Shown here: piece by piece, positions 26,136 through 33,830 of the stretch
Layout: every line of letters begins with the position of its first letter
Position numbering within the stretch: the first letter of the stretch is position 1
Source of the DNA: Acidobacteriota bacterium
GTDB lineage: Bacteria > Acidobacteriota > Terriglobia > Terriglobales > Acidobacteriaceae
Assembly: GCA_023410055.1 (NCBI GenBank)
Contig: JAEYQK010000081.1
Location: 1-64,000, forward strand
Length of the DNA stretch: 64,000 nucleotides
Direction: 5' to 3'
Notes under the pieces: model-generated
The model's input: the letters and a program-made list of their open reading frames with translations, nothing else
What the model was told of the DNA's origin: nothing
Databases searched by the model: none
Made by a program: the position numbers and the translations under genes

Positions 26136-26737
26136 ATGAACACGCGACGTGTTTTGGTCTTCGTGATCTAGTTGACGTTTGTCTTTTTCTTCGCCACTTA
26201 CGGCCAGCAAACGAAGCCAGCCAGAGCGGGCTCAAAATTCAGCGTCGTTACCTACGAGCTCCCGTCGTGGGGCAATGGATTTCCTCGCTTTCTCAATCGA
26301 ATTGCCGGAAGGTATGAAGGTTCGGCTTAGCAACGGACCTGATTTCGACGTCCACTCTATTGTCCGTTCTGATGGTGATCGTTCTGCCAAGCTTGGAATC
26401 TACCTGGGCCATCACCCGAGCACAAACTCCCCTGCAAGTGCGTCAAAAGAAATCGGGGACCATCGCCAGTTATCTGGCGCGACTGGCGAGCGCAAGAAGA
26501 TGGCAGGACTGTCCATCACAGCGAGGCCCTGATCGAGAATTTCTTCCCTTGCAGCCAGGCCGATAAAGTGACTCGCAAGCTGCGCCGGATTATCCGCCCG
26601 CTCCGAATACAGCCGTGAAGCAAGCTCCTCCCGATGAAGGCTGCGGATTGCAGATGCATATCTTCATGGAAGCCAACCAGCAAGAAGAAATCGACAGAAT
26701 GATCTCGTGGATCGGTACCTTGAGGAAGAAGCGCTAA
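26136..26737 (+). pseudogene. Decayed gene for an exported protein
   Basis: Coding-like sequence in three frames across about 600 bases. Frame A starts MNTRRVLVFVI, meets an in-frame TAG, then continues LTFVFFFATYGQQTKPARAG, clearly the remains of a signal peptide and mature N-terminus. Frame B then carries FSIELPEGMKVRLSNGPDF and SAKLGIYLGHHPS. Frame C ends with PPDEGCGLQMHIFMEANQ and RMISWIGTLRKKR, stopping at TAA 26735. At least one nonsense mutation and two frameshifts separate them. I do not recognise the family. No intact reading frame spans the region. Sequencing error is possible for single shifts but unlikely for all three lesions together. Confidence 0.65.
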
Positions 26738-26776
26738 ATCTTGCTGACGCGAAGTGGCACCAAGAATAACCATCTG

Positions 26777-26806
26777 TTGCACTTGTACGGAATAGCGCCG
26801 TACAAT
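26777..26806 (+). promoter_or_regulatory. Promoter with embedded operator of the toxin-antitoxin pair
   Basis: A perfect inverted repeat, TTGTACGG (26783-26790) and CCGTACAA (26798-26805), is separated by 7 bases. It overlaps a good sigma-70 promoter: TTGCAC at 26777-26782, an 18-base spacer, and TACAAT at 26801-26806. The antitoxin ATG at 26814 is only 7 bases past the -10 box, so the message would be leaderless. Autorepression by the antitoxin (or antitoxin-toxin complex) at this site is the natural reading. Confidence 0.75.
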
Positions 26807-26813
26807 ATGTTTG

Positions 26814-27098
26814 ATGGCACATGCACACACAGTCCGAAGTGAACGATTGGAAGCGAGGCTCACCTCTGAGCAAAAAAGGAACATCGAGGAGGCTGCTTCC
26901 ATCCGAGGCATTTCTATCTCTGACTTCGTGATATCAAGTGCGCACGAAGCCGCCACCCGACTCATCCGCGAAAAGCAGGTACTTACCCTTTCGGAGCAGG
27001 ATCGCCAGACTTTTTTTGACCTCCTTCTCAACCCTCCCAAACCGAACAAGCGGGCAATTGCGGCCGCGAAAAGGGTAAAGCGGGAGATCGCCTGTTAG
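26814..27098 (+). CDS. DUF1778 (TacA-like) antitoxin
   Basis: A 94-residue ribbon-helix-helix antitoxin of the DUF1778/TacA family. The DNA-binding part is RLEARLTSEQKRNIEEAASI followed by RGISISDFVISSA; the flexible C-terminus with LNPPKPNKRAIAAAKR would wrap the acetyltransferase toxin. The frame could also start at TTG 26811, but ATG 26814 coincides with the expected transcription start. The stop codon directly abuts the GTG of the toxin gene. The operator is described at 26777-26806. Confidence 0.88.
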   Translation: MAHAHTVRSERLEARLTSEQKRNIEEAASIRGISISDFVISSAHEAATRLIREKQVLTLSEQDRQTFFDLLLNPPKPNKRAIAAAKRVKREIAC

Positions 27099-27629
27099 GT
27101 GCCGACCCGAGCCATTCCACAACAGTTCAGGTTTGAGCCGCTCGACGCGAGACAACATGATCGCGCCGGATTCTCATGCGGCGTCGAAGCTTTGGACCAT
27201 TATCTGAAAACCCAAGCGACTCAGGACATGCGGCGGCACGTTTCGGCCGTTTTCGTACTCAGCCACGATGGTGCGACCATCGCCGGCTTCTGCACTCTTT
27301 CGCAATATGCAATAAGTGCTGACCTGCTTCCGCCGCAAGTAGCTGCCGCGTTGCGATTGCCAAGGTATTCGCTTATTCCTGCCACTCTGCTCGGCCGACT
27401 TGCTGTCGATTGTTCCTTCCAAAGAAAAGGAATCGGCGAGTTGCTCCTGTTCACTGCGCTCGAACGGGCAATGAAACTCAGTACGGCGGTTGCGTCAGCG
27501 ACCGTAGTGGTAGACGCCAAGGACGAGAAAGCTATCGATTTTTATTCAAAATATGGATTCCGTCCGCTAGTTGATGCACCCCGACGCTTGGTCCTGCCCA
27601 TGCGCACCATCAGAACAATGTTTGAATAG
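27099..27629 (+). CDS. GNAT (TacT-like) toxin acetyltransferase
   Basis: A 176-residue GNAT acetyltransferase of the TacT/AtaT type, toxins that acetylate aminoacyl-tRNA and block translation. It starts with GTG 27099, with no gap after the antitoxin stop. Typical features are FSCGVEALDHYLKTQATQDM at the N-terminus, the acetyl-CoA loop VDCSFQRKGIGELLL and a C-terminal Tyr in DFYSKYGFRPL, equivalent to the catalytic Tyr in the family. It is convergent with the LOG-family gene, five bases apart. Pairing with a DUF1778 antitoxin makes the assignment firm. Confidence 0.9.
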   Translation: MPTRAIPQQFRFEPLDARQHDRAGFSCGVEALDHYLKTQATQDMRRHVSAVFVLSHDGATIAGFCTLSQYAISADLLPPQVAAALRLPRYSLIPATLLGRLAVDCSFQRKGIGELLLFTALERAMKLSTAVASATVVVDAKDEKAIDFYSKYGFRPLVDAPRRLVLPMRTIRTMFE

Positions 27630-27634
27630 TCACA

Positions 27635-28522
27635 CTATCTTCTCGTCTTTGCGATTTCCGGTACACGCTGCATCTTTCCCGGCGGTGCATAGTGCAAGTG
27701 GTGTTCGATCAGGCCTTCGCGGAGATACTCAAACGCGTCCTCAGGACAATCGCACATCTTGAACAGATTGAGGTCCTCCGGTGAAATCACGGCCGCATCG
27801 ACGAGCGCCTGGAAGTTGATCACGCGGTTCCAGTAATCACTGCCGTAGAGAACAACAATAATCTTCTTCGCCAACTTCTCGGTCTGCGCGAGCGTCAGAA
27901 TCTCGAACATTTCGTCGAAAGTCCCAAAGCCGCCAGGAAAAACTATGAGCGCCTTGGCCAGGTAAGCAAACCACAACTTGCGCATGAAGAAGTAGTGGAA
28001 CTCGAAGTTGAGTTCGGGCGAGATATAGGGATTAGGCATCTGCTCGAAAGGCAGGGCAATATTCAGGCCGACGGTCTTCCCTCCGGCCTCGTAAGCGCCG
28101 CGGTTAGCGGCTTCCATGATGCCTGGTCCACCGCCTGTGGTGACGACGAACCTCTGACGCTTTGACTCAAGGGTCATCGCCCACTCGGTTAGCAGAAACG
28201 CGAGTTTGCGCGCGTCTTCATAGTAGCGAGCCATCTCGACAGCAGCCTTGCGCAGTTTCTCTTCTCGCTGCATCTCGGGGGGGGCGAGTTTATTCGAGCC
28301 CGGTTTTTGCAGAAGGGCCAGCGCATCCTCAGCATCGGAGAGACTAGTAAAACGGGCCGAACCGAAGAAGACGACTGTGTCCTGAATGCGTTCGCGGCGG
28401 AAGCGCGCGAGAGGCTCCTGATATTCCGCAAGAATACGCAAAATGCGGCCATCGGGACTGTCCAGAAAATGCTTGTTTTCGTAAGCGAGCGGAGAGCGCA
28501 AAGAGTTGTTATTTTCAGACAT
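27635..28522 (-). CDS. LOG-family protein (nucleotide phosphoribohydrolase-like)
   Basis: A 295-residue LOG/TIGR00730-type protein with a Rossmann-like fold. Signature motifs are VVTTGGGPGIMEAANRGAYE and LIVFPGGFGTFDEMFEILT, the family's PGGxGTxxE site for cleaving nucleoside monophosphates; VVFFGSARFTS opens the fold. Family members release free base from AMP or cytokinin ribotides. ATG 28522 gives MSENNNSLRSPLAY; a TTG at 28543 would extend it. The protein is longer than plant LOG enzymes (about 215), with an extra N-terminal segment and C-terminal tail. Confidence 0.88.
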   Translation of the reverse strand: MSENNNSLRSPLAYENKHFLDSPDGRILRILAEYQEPLARFRRERIQDTVVFFGSARFTSLSDAEDALALLQKPGSNKLAPPEMQREEKLRKAAVEMARYYEDARKLAFLLTEWAMTLESKRQRFVVTTGGGPGIMEAANRGAYEAGGKTVGLNIALPFEQMPNPYISPELNFEFHYFFMRKLWFAYLAKALIVFPGGFGTFDEMFEILTLAQTEKLAKKIIVVLYGSDYWNRVINFQALVDAAVISPEDLNLFKMCDCPEDAFEYLREGLIEHHLHYAPPGKMQRVPEIAKTRR

Positions 28523-28613
28523 AGGAAAATCGCAATAGATCAAAAATGAAATCAGAAAATCGAACTAGCAGCCAAGAGCTGAATGCTAAGGCATGTGACA
28601 CTAAAGTTGTACT

Positions 28614-29063
28614 CTATTTTTTCTCGCGGTACTGGACGGCGGTCCAGATGCCAACCCACATGTCGATCAGTCCGAGCCCGGTGACTGCGCCGCGGGTGAA
28701 GAAATGCTGAAACAATTGGCGAAACGCGGGATGATCTGCGACCAGCGAATTGTGCTGCCAAACCGGGGTCCACGGCAGCACAACCAACACCATGCCCAAT
28801 TCCACGCAGAAGAGAACTAGTATCACCAGTTTCAATCGCTGAGTCCACAATGGCTCGGACGCAGGCTCAACAGCGACAGTCTGCGGGTCTGACTGCGTCA
28901 CGATTTGGGGACCGGCCTCAGATCGCTCTGGCACAGTGGGATCTGCTCTGAATCCGCTCTCCGCATAAGCTCGCTCCGGAGTCTTGGGCTCAGCATCACT
29001 AAACAGTGAGCGCTGTGGAGAAGACCCGGTCTGCGATGAACTTCCATTATGAGTAGAGCCCAT
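28614..29063 (-). CDS. Small membrane protein of unknown function
   Basis: A 149-residue protein I do not recognise. The first half is a polar, Ser/Pro/Glu-rich tail with no obvious fold; the second half has a strong membrane helix (LVILVLFCVELGMVLVVL) and a second weaker hydrophobic segment (GAVTGLGLIDMWVGIWTAV), with a short periplasmic or cytoplasmic loop between. It begins 19 bases after the stop codon of the large TPR protein and is probably co-transcribed with it. Confidence 0.65.
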   Translation of the reverse strand: MGSTHNGSSSQTGSSPQRSLFSDAEPKTPERAYAESGFRADPTVPERSEAGPQIVTQSDPQTVAVEPASEPLWTQRLKLVILVLFCVELGMVLVVLPWTPVWQHNSLVADHPAFRQLFQHFFTRGAVTGLGLIDMWVGIWTAVQYREKK

Positions 29064-29082
29064 AGTCTGATTCTAACGGATT

Positions 29083-32000
29083 CTACGATCTCAGGGTTTT
29101 GATGCGCTCAGCAACATCACGGTAATCGATATTTGTGCCATAGACTTCCATGAAGTGGCCGAGGGCGGCTTGGCGGTCACCGGCGGCATCGCATGCACAC
29201 GCTAGCTCGTAACGGATCGCCGTGTCGGTGTCGTAGTCAATGTGATTCGCCGTGAGTGCGCGCTCGTACCAGCGAACAGCAAGGTCGGGAACGCCCTTCT
29301 TCAAGAAGCAATCAGCCAACCACGTATAAGCCTGAATCCGCTGTGGAAAGTCATGTCCGCGTTCTATCGCTTTACACACCTTCTGGAACTCGCCGATTGC
29401 TTCGTCGAAAAGATCCATTTCCTTGAACGCGACGCCGAGGTTGTAATGGGTCTCCGGGTCTTCCCCTTCGTCACTGCCAGCCTCAACGCTCTCCTTGAAC
29501 TCGGCGAAGATGTCGTTTAGCGCACCACGTTCTTCCTCCAGGCTTGCGGCGGCTATAGTAGGTGGCGCTATCTCTTCAGCCGTGCTCACCTGAGGCTCTG
29601 GCGCAGTCACTGCCGGAGCAATCGGAGCCGGAACGGCACTGATAGGCACCTCCGGAAGGGGAGCTGGAGCGGACACAGCGATGCTAGGAACGGGTTCAGC
29701 ATGCGCCGGTGCGGCCGGTTGTGACGGTGCAGCAACGACATTCTGCTGATAGTCGTCAGCCGATTCATCTTCAGCTTGGCACTCATCATCGACTTCGGCC
29801 TGTGCCTCGGGCTGGGGTTCGTCGATGCTGAAGTCGCCGAGTGAAGCTTCCAGATCTTGGACGAAGGAGTCCAGCAGGTTCGGAGCCGCAGCGTTGGACG
29901 ACGGCGGCGGTGGTGCGATCGCGGCCGCCGGTGGTACCACAGGTTCAGCATGAACGACCGGGGCCGGCGCTGAAAATGGCGGTTCGTACGTCGAGGCAAC
30001 GTGCTTTATGGCCGGAGCAGAAGTTGCTGGCTCTATTGTCGCTTCGTCGATAATCGATGGCTTCGCAGACGGAAACACCGGCTCGGGCACCGAACTGGTG
30101 GGCGCGGCCGTGACTAGCGGTTCGTGAGCCATCGGCGGCGTTGCAGCTAGCGGAGTCACGGGTGAAGCGAACGGTTCGGGCTGCGGAGGTTCAAGTGCCG
30201 GTTCGTAGAGCTGCTGTAACTCAGACGCCAGCTCCAGCTTTGTCTCGTAGGCCGAAAGCACTTGTTCGTGCGCAGTGACAGGCGTGTGATCGCCTGGGAT
30301 TTGCACGTCTGACGATATGAGCAGGGGATCGGCGCCAGCATGTCCGTACGATTCCGTTGTCAACTGCTCATCGCCCGCAAATTCGAACTCATTGACAGTC
30401 GCTTCGGTGCTCGCGCCAAAGCCAACTGCTCCAGCTGTGCTCTCTTCAAAAGCGATGCCGCCTGTGGTGCTCGCTCCAAGGTTTGTAAGCCTTACGTGCA
30501 ACTCCCGAACTTCCGGATGCGTGGGATCGATCAGCGCACACCGTTCGATCGCTGTCTGCGCTTCGGGCCACATGCCCTGCGATATGTAGAACCGGACTTC
30601 GTCGAGCAGCTCTGGTAACGGATTCTCTTGTGCCGCATCATCCCACGAAGAAATGGTCGTTTCATGTTGCGCAACAGGCGAAAGGTGAGGAGCTACAGGA
30701 GCAGGCTCCTGCTGGGCAGCCATAGGAGGATGCTGAACGGGCGCCGCATGTTCCTGTGCTGGGGCATGCTCGACCTCGAACATCTCCTCCCACTCAGAAG
30801 ACAGATCTATTTCGTGGGCCTGATGCGAGACCGGGGCGGAAGGAAGCGGAGGCGCGACCGGGTGAACGGGAGTCGCGGGGGTAGGTAGCGGGGCCGGAAC
30901 GGATCGTGTAGGCTCCGCAGTGATGCTGGGCTTCACCGGGGATGCAGCAATGGGCGGCACAGTGACCGTGGCAGCAGCCTCACTAGCAACCGATGCGGGC
31001 GGTAGACCTGCACGACGGCGGTACTTTCTCGTCAGTTCCGCATAGAAGCGCGATTCTTTGGCGAAGCCGGCTATTGCATGGATCTTCTCCAGCACGGCAC
31101 AGCGCTCAGCCGCTTCTTTCGGCTTTCCGGAACGCGAATACAGCGACGCCAGTCGCTGATTGATGCGAACATCATGTGGAACTCTCGGCAGCAGCTTCTC
31201 AAGCGGTGCGATCGCTTTGGAGATGAGGTTATAGGAATCGAAAAGGTCAGCATCCGTCAGCGCTGCTTCTATCTGTTCACCGATGTCGTTTGGATAGTTC
31301 TGTTCTACCTGCGAGGCTGGATAAGTATCCTCGGACACATCTTCCGACAGAGGCTCGTTTTCAGGCTGTGCCGGTTCGAAGCGTTGTAGACGCGAGAGTT
31401 CGTCTGCTACGGGCTGCGGCTGGGCTGATTGAAACCTTCGCTCCGGAGCCTGCACGCCTGTTTCGGGCTCTGGTGGAAGTGACTCGGAAAGCCGCGAGAG
31501 TATCTGCCGGTAATTCTGTGCGTGTTGCGGATTCTCGGGTTCCAGAGCGGCTAAGCGTTGATACAGGTCGCGTGCCTTTGTGAGTTCGCCCTGCTGCACA
31601 TATGCATGGGCCAGCAGTTCAGTGACCTCGGTGGCGGAACCCGCATTTCCCGCACGCTGGAATATCGCCGAGAGCTGCTCAAGCGCCTTCGGATTGCTCT
31701 TCACCCGGCCCGTCAACGATTGCAGAGTCTGGAGAAAGGCAGGCTGATTAGAGGCCAGCATGACCGTCGCATGCTCACTGAAGAAATCCAGAGCCTTCTC
31801 GTAGGCGCCACTGGCCATGAGGGCTTCGCCATAACCGGCAACCCCCGAAGGATCGTTGTAAACCTGTAGCAGTTTCCGCGCGACCGGCTCCGCATGATCA
31901 AGGCGCGCAAGCGAAAGATAAGACCTAAGCAGAGTACGCAAACCCTCAGGCTGCGAATCCAGATCCGGCACCTTCTCCAGAATCTGTATTGCACCTTCGG

Positions 32001-32661
32001 GATCGCCCGAATCGAACTTGACCTGGCCGCGCATGAGTGTGGCGGGGCCGAAGTTCGGATCAAGCTCGCAGACCTTTGCCAGTGCATCGTCTGCGAGATC
32101 GAGTGCTCCACGCGTGCGCAGCGCTTCCGCATTTCGGAAGTAAAGATCGCGAGCCTCGGCGGCGCAACCGATTCTGACATAGAGCTCGGCGAGTCTGGTC
32201 TGGAGAGAACTATTTTCTGGATCCAGTTGGAGAGTTTTCTGAAAGACAGCAGCGGCCTGAGGCAACTCGTTGTTGCGCAGGTGATGCTCCGCCACCTGCA
32301 AGAACTGGCCGCGAGCGTCGTTGTGAAGTCCCTGTTGGGTGTAAAGATCGCCAAGTTTCTGAACAGCTTCAATTGCGCCGGGGTTTTGCTTGGTCAGCTT
32401 CTTGTACATGGCGATGGCGCGAACAGTGAAGCCGTCAGTAGCGTACGCATCGCCTATCTTGCGAAAGTATTCGGTCGCCTTCTCGGTATTGCCGACACGC
32501 GCATAGAGGTCGCCGACGGTATTCATCACCGTCAGATCTTTTGGATCTTCGGCAAGAATCTTCTCGTATTCGACAATGGCGTTCTGCAGCTTGCCCTGTT
32601 TTACGCTGCGCTCCGCCGACGCGAGGACCTTTGTCTTGTTAAACCCGAAGCCGAACACCAT
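29083..32661 (-). CDS. Large tetratricopeptide-repeat protein with Pro/Ala-rich centre
   Basis: A 1192-residue protein without signal peptide or membrane helix. It starts MVFGFGFNKTKVLASAERSV (ATG 32661, with GGAG 11 bases upstream). Residues about 20-580 form a long array of TPR units, such as LTVMNTVGDLYARVGNTEKA. Residues roughly 590-1030 are low-complexity and rich in Pro, Ala, Val and Glu, with one TPR-like island (QTAIERCALIDPTHPEVREL). The C-terminal 120 residues return to TPRs (PETHYNLGVAFKEMDLFDEA). It looks like a scaffold; acidobacterial and myxobacterial proteins of this kind occur near motility and secretion genes, but none is linked here. Confidence 0.78.
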   Translation of the reverse strand: MVFGFGFNKTKVLASAERSVKQGKLQNAIVEYEKILAEDPKDLTVMNTVGDLYARVGNTEKATEYFRKIGDAYATDGFTVRAIAMYKKLTKQNPGAIEAVQKLGDLYTQQGLHNDARGQFLQVAEHHLRNNELPQAAAVFQKTLQLDPENSSLQTRLAELYVRIGCAAEARDLYFRNAEALRTRGALDLADDALAKVCELDPNFGPATLMRGQVKFDSGDPEGAIQILEKVPDLDSQPEGLRTLLRSYLSLARLDHAEPVARKLLQVYNDPSGVAGYGEALMASGAYEKALDFFSEHATVMLASNQPAFLQTLQSLTGRVKSNPKALEQLSAIFQRAGNAGSATEVTELLAHAYVQQGELTKARDLYQRLAALEPENPQHAQNYRQILSRLSESLPPEPETGVQAPERRFQSAQPQPVADELSRLQRFEPAQPENEPLSEDVSEDTYPASQVEQNYPNDIGEQIEAALTDADLFDSYNLISKAIAPLEKLLPRVPHDVRINQRLASLYSRSGKPKEAAERCAVLEKIHAIAGFAKESRFYAELTRKYRRRAGLPPASVASEAAATVTVPPIAASPVKPSITAEPTRSVPAPLPTPATPVHPVAPPLPSAPVSHQAHEIDLSSEWEEMFEVEHAPAQEHAAPVQHPPMAAQQEPAPVAPHLSPVAQHETTISSWDDAAQENPLPELLDEVRFYISQGMWPEAQTAIERCALIDPTHPEVRELHVRLTNLGASTTGGIAFEESTAGAVGFGASTEATVNEFEFAGDEQLTTESYGHAGADPLLISSDVQIPGDHTPVTAHEQVLSAYETKLELASELQQLYEPALEPPQPEPFASPVTPLAATPPMAHEPLVTAAPTSSVPEPVFPSAKPSIIDEATIEPATSAPAIKHVASTYEPPFSAPAPVVHAEPVVPPAAAIAPPPPSSNAAAPNLLDSFVQDLEASLGDFSIDEPQPEAQAEVDDECQAEDESADDYQQNVVAAPSQPAAPAHAEPVPSIAVSAPAPLPEVPISAVPAPIAPAVTAPEPQVSTAEEIAPPTIAAASLEEERGALNDIFAEFKESVEAGSDEGEDPETHYNLGVAFKEMDLFDEAIGEFQKVCKAIERGHDFPQRIQAYTWLADCFLKKGVPDLAVRWYERALTANHIDYDTDTAIRYELACACDAAGDRQAALGHFMEVYGTNIDYRDVAERIKTLRS

Positions 32662-32828
32662 GAAATCGCACTCCGTTACTGCTGGGCCGTCGCAACGCAA
32701 ACCCGCGTAAGCGACACTCAGACTTGGAGTTAAGTTACCACAACGACACGGGCCGGAGCACTGTACCATGGGGCATGTACCAAGTAAGCAATCCCCCTTG
32801 AAAACGGCGGCCAGCTCTGGAAAAAGGG

Positions 32829-32864
32829 CAAAAGAAAACCCCGCAACCGATGCTCGGAGCGGGG
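32829..32864 (-). terminator. Intrinsic terminator after the YfgM-like gene
   Basis: Read leftward: CCCCGC, a 14-base loop, GCGGGG, then TTTTCTTTT. It lies about 20 bases past the stop codon of the YfgM-like TPR gene and separates it from the large TPR gene, which therefore needs its own promoter. Confidence 0.85.
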
Positions 32865-32884
32865 TAAGAGATCTGACTGTAAGC

Positions 32885-33592
32885 CTATTTTCCCGTTAAG
32901 GCTTGCGTGGCCAACTGTCCGGCAACGCCGGTCGGATCGTCCTTCTTAATCTGCTCGAAAAGCTTGTTGGCTTCCACCGGCTGCTTTGCTTTATACAATT
33001 CGGCAAGCTGTAGCTGGGCCGTGGATTTCCCTACTGAATTTGTCGGGTGGTCGGCTAGATCTTTATAGATTTCGATGGCCTGGCTGTCTTTGCCTGTTTG
33101 GGCATAGAGGCCGGCCAAAGCCAGTTTCGCCAGCGCCGAAAGGTCCTTGTCGCCGTCATCAACTGCTTGTTTGAGCTCCTTCTCGGCGGCCGCCGTGTCA
33201 CCCATGTCCTTCGCCGTTATAGCGGCAAGGTATCGAGCGACGGCACCAGCCTGCGTACGCGGAAACTCTTCAGCTACCTTTTCCATTTCGGAATGAGCTG
33301 CACGGGCGCGCTCATCGAACGAAGCGAAACTCACCATTTCCGGTTGGGGAGGCATACCTGCCGGGCGCAACGGGGCACTGTAGGTCTCCATGGCCTTCGC
33401 GAGGGCGCTGTTAGCCTTCACATTGCGCTGCCTGTAATAAGCTTTGCCACCCAGCACGAGAACGAGAATGACGGCAATCGCGATTGCACCGTAGGTCAAC
33501 AACGGACGGTGCTCAACTGCCCAGGAGTATTGGTGGCTGAGTGTCTCGGCAAACTTGTCTTGTTTCAGTTGGTGTCTAGTTTCGGTACGCAC
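32885..33592 (-). CDS. YfgM-like membrane-anchored TPR protein
   Basis: A 235-residue protein with a cytoplasmic N-terminus (MRTETRHQLKQDKFAETL), one membrane helix (LLTYGAIAIAVILVLVLGGKAYY, about residues 31-53) and a periplasmic tail of TPR units (TAAAEKELKQAVDDGDKDL; AGLYAQTGKDSQAIEIYKDL; QLQLAELYKAKQPVEANKLF). This layout matches the YfgM/tetratricopeptide-like family, which escorts outer-membrane or secreted proteins near the Sec translocon. It ends in a clear terminator. Genuine YfgM usually lies near bamB or der; neither is seen here. Confidence 0.78.
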   Translation of the reverse strand: MRTETRHQLKQDKFAETLSHQYSWAVEHRPLLTYGAIAIAVILVLVLGGKAYYRQRNVKANSALAKAMETYSAPLRPAGMPPQPEMVSFASFDERARAAHSEMEKVAEEFPRTQAGAVARYLAAITAKDMGDTAAAEKELKQAVDDGDKDLSALAKLALAGLYAQTGKDSQAIEIYKDLADHPTNSVGKSTAQLQLAELYKAKQPVEANKLFEQIKKDDPTGVAGQLATQALTGK

Positions 33593-33830
33593 GCCTGATC
33601 CTTAAAAGATGACTCTGTGGGAAAAGCTGAGTTTAACAGTCTCAAATTCGTAAATCAAACGGGCTGGGGAGAAAAGTAGGGATTGCAACCGGGCATGGGA
33701 GCAACCGCGTCCTACATGCAGAGATACCCGTCGCCCTTCGCCTGACTTTCATCTAACGTACGTGTGCGCGTTCGCTCGCGCAGTGGACGTCCAGATTGCG
33801 CCTGGGCCCAGCGGCACGCAGGAGTCAGCC

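Noticed and set aside
31894..32733. Open frame of 279 codons opposite the large TPR gene
   Set aside because: Complement of a regular TPR array; no start signal and no family resemblance.
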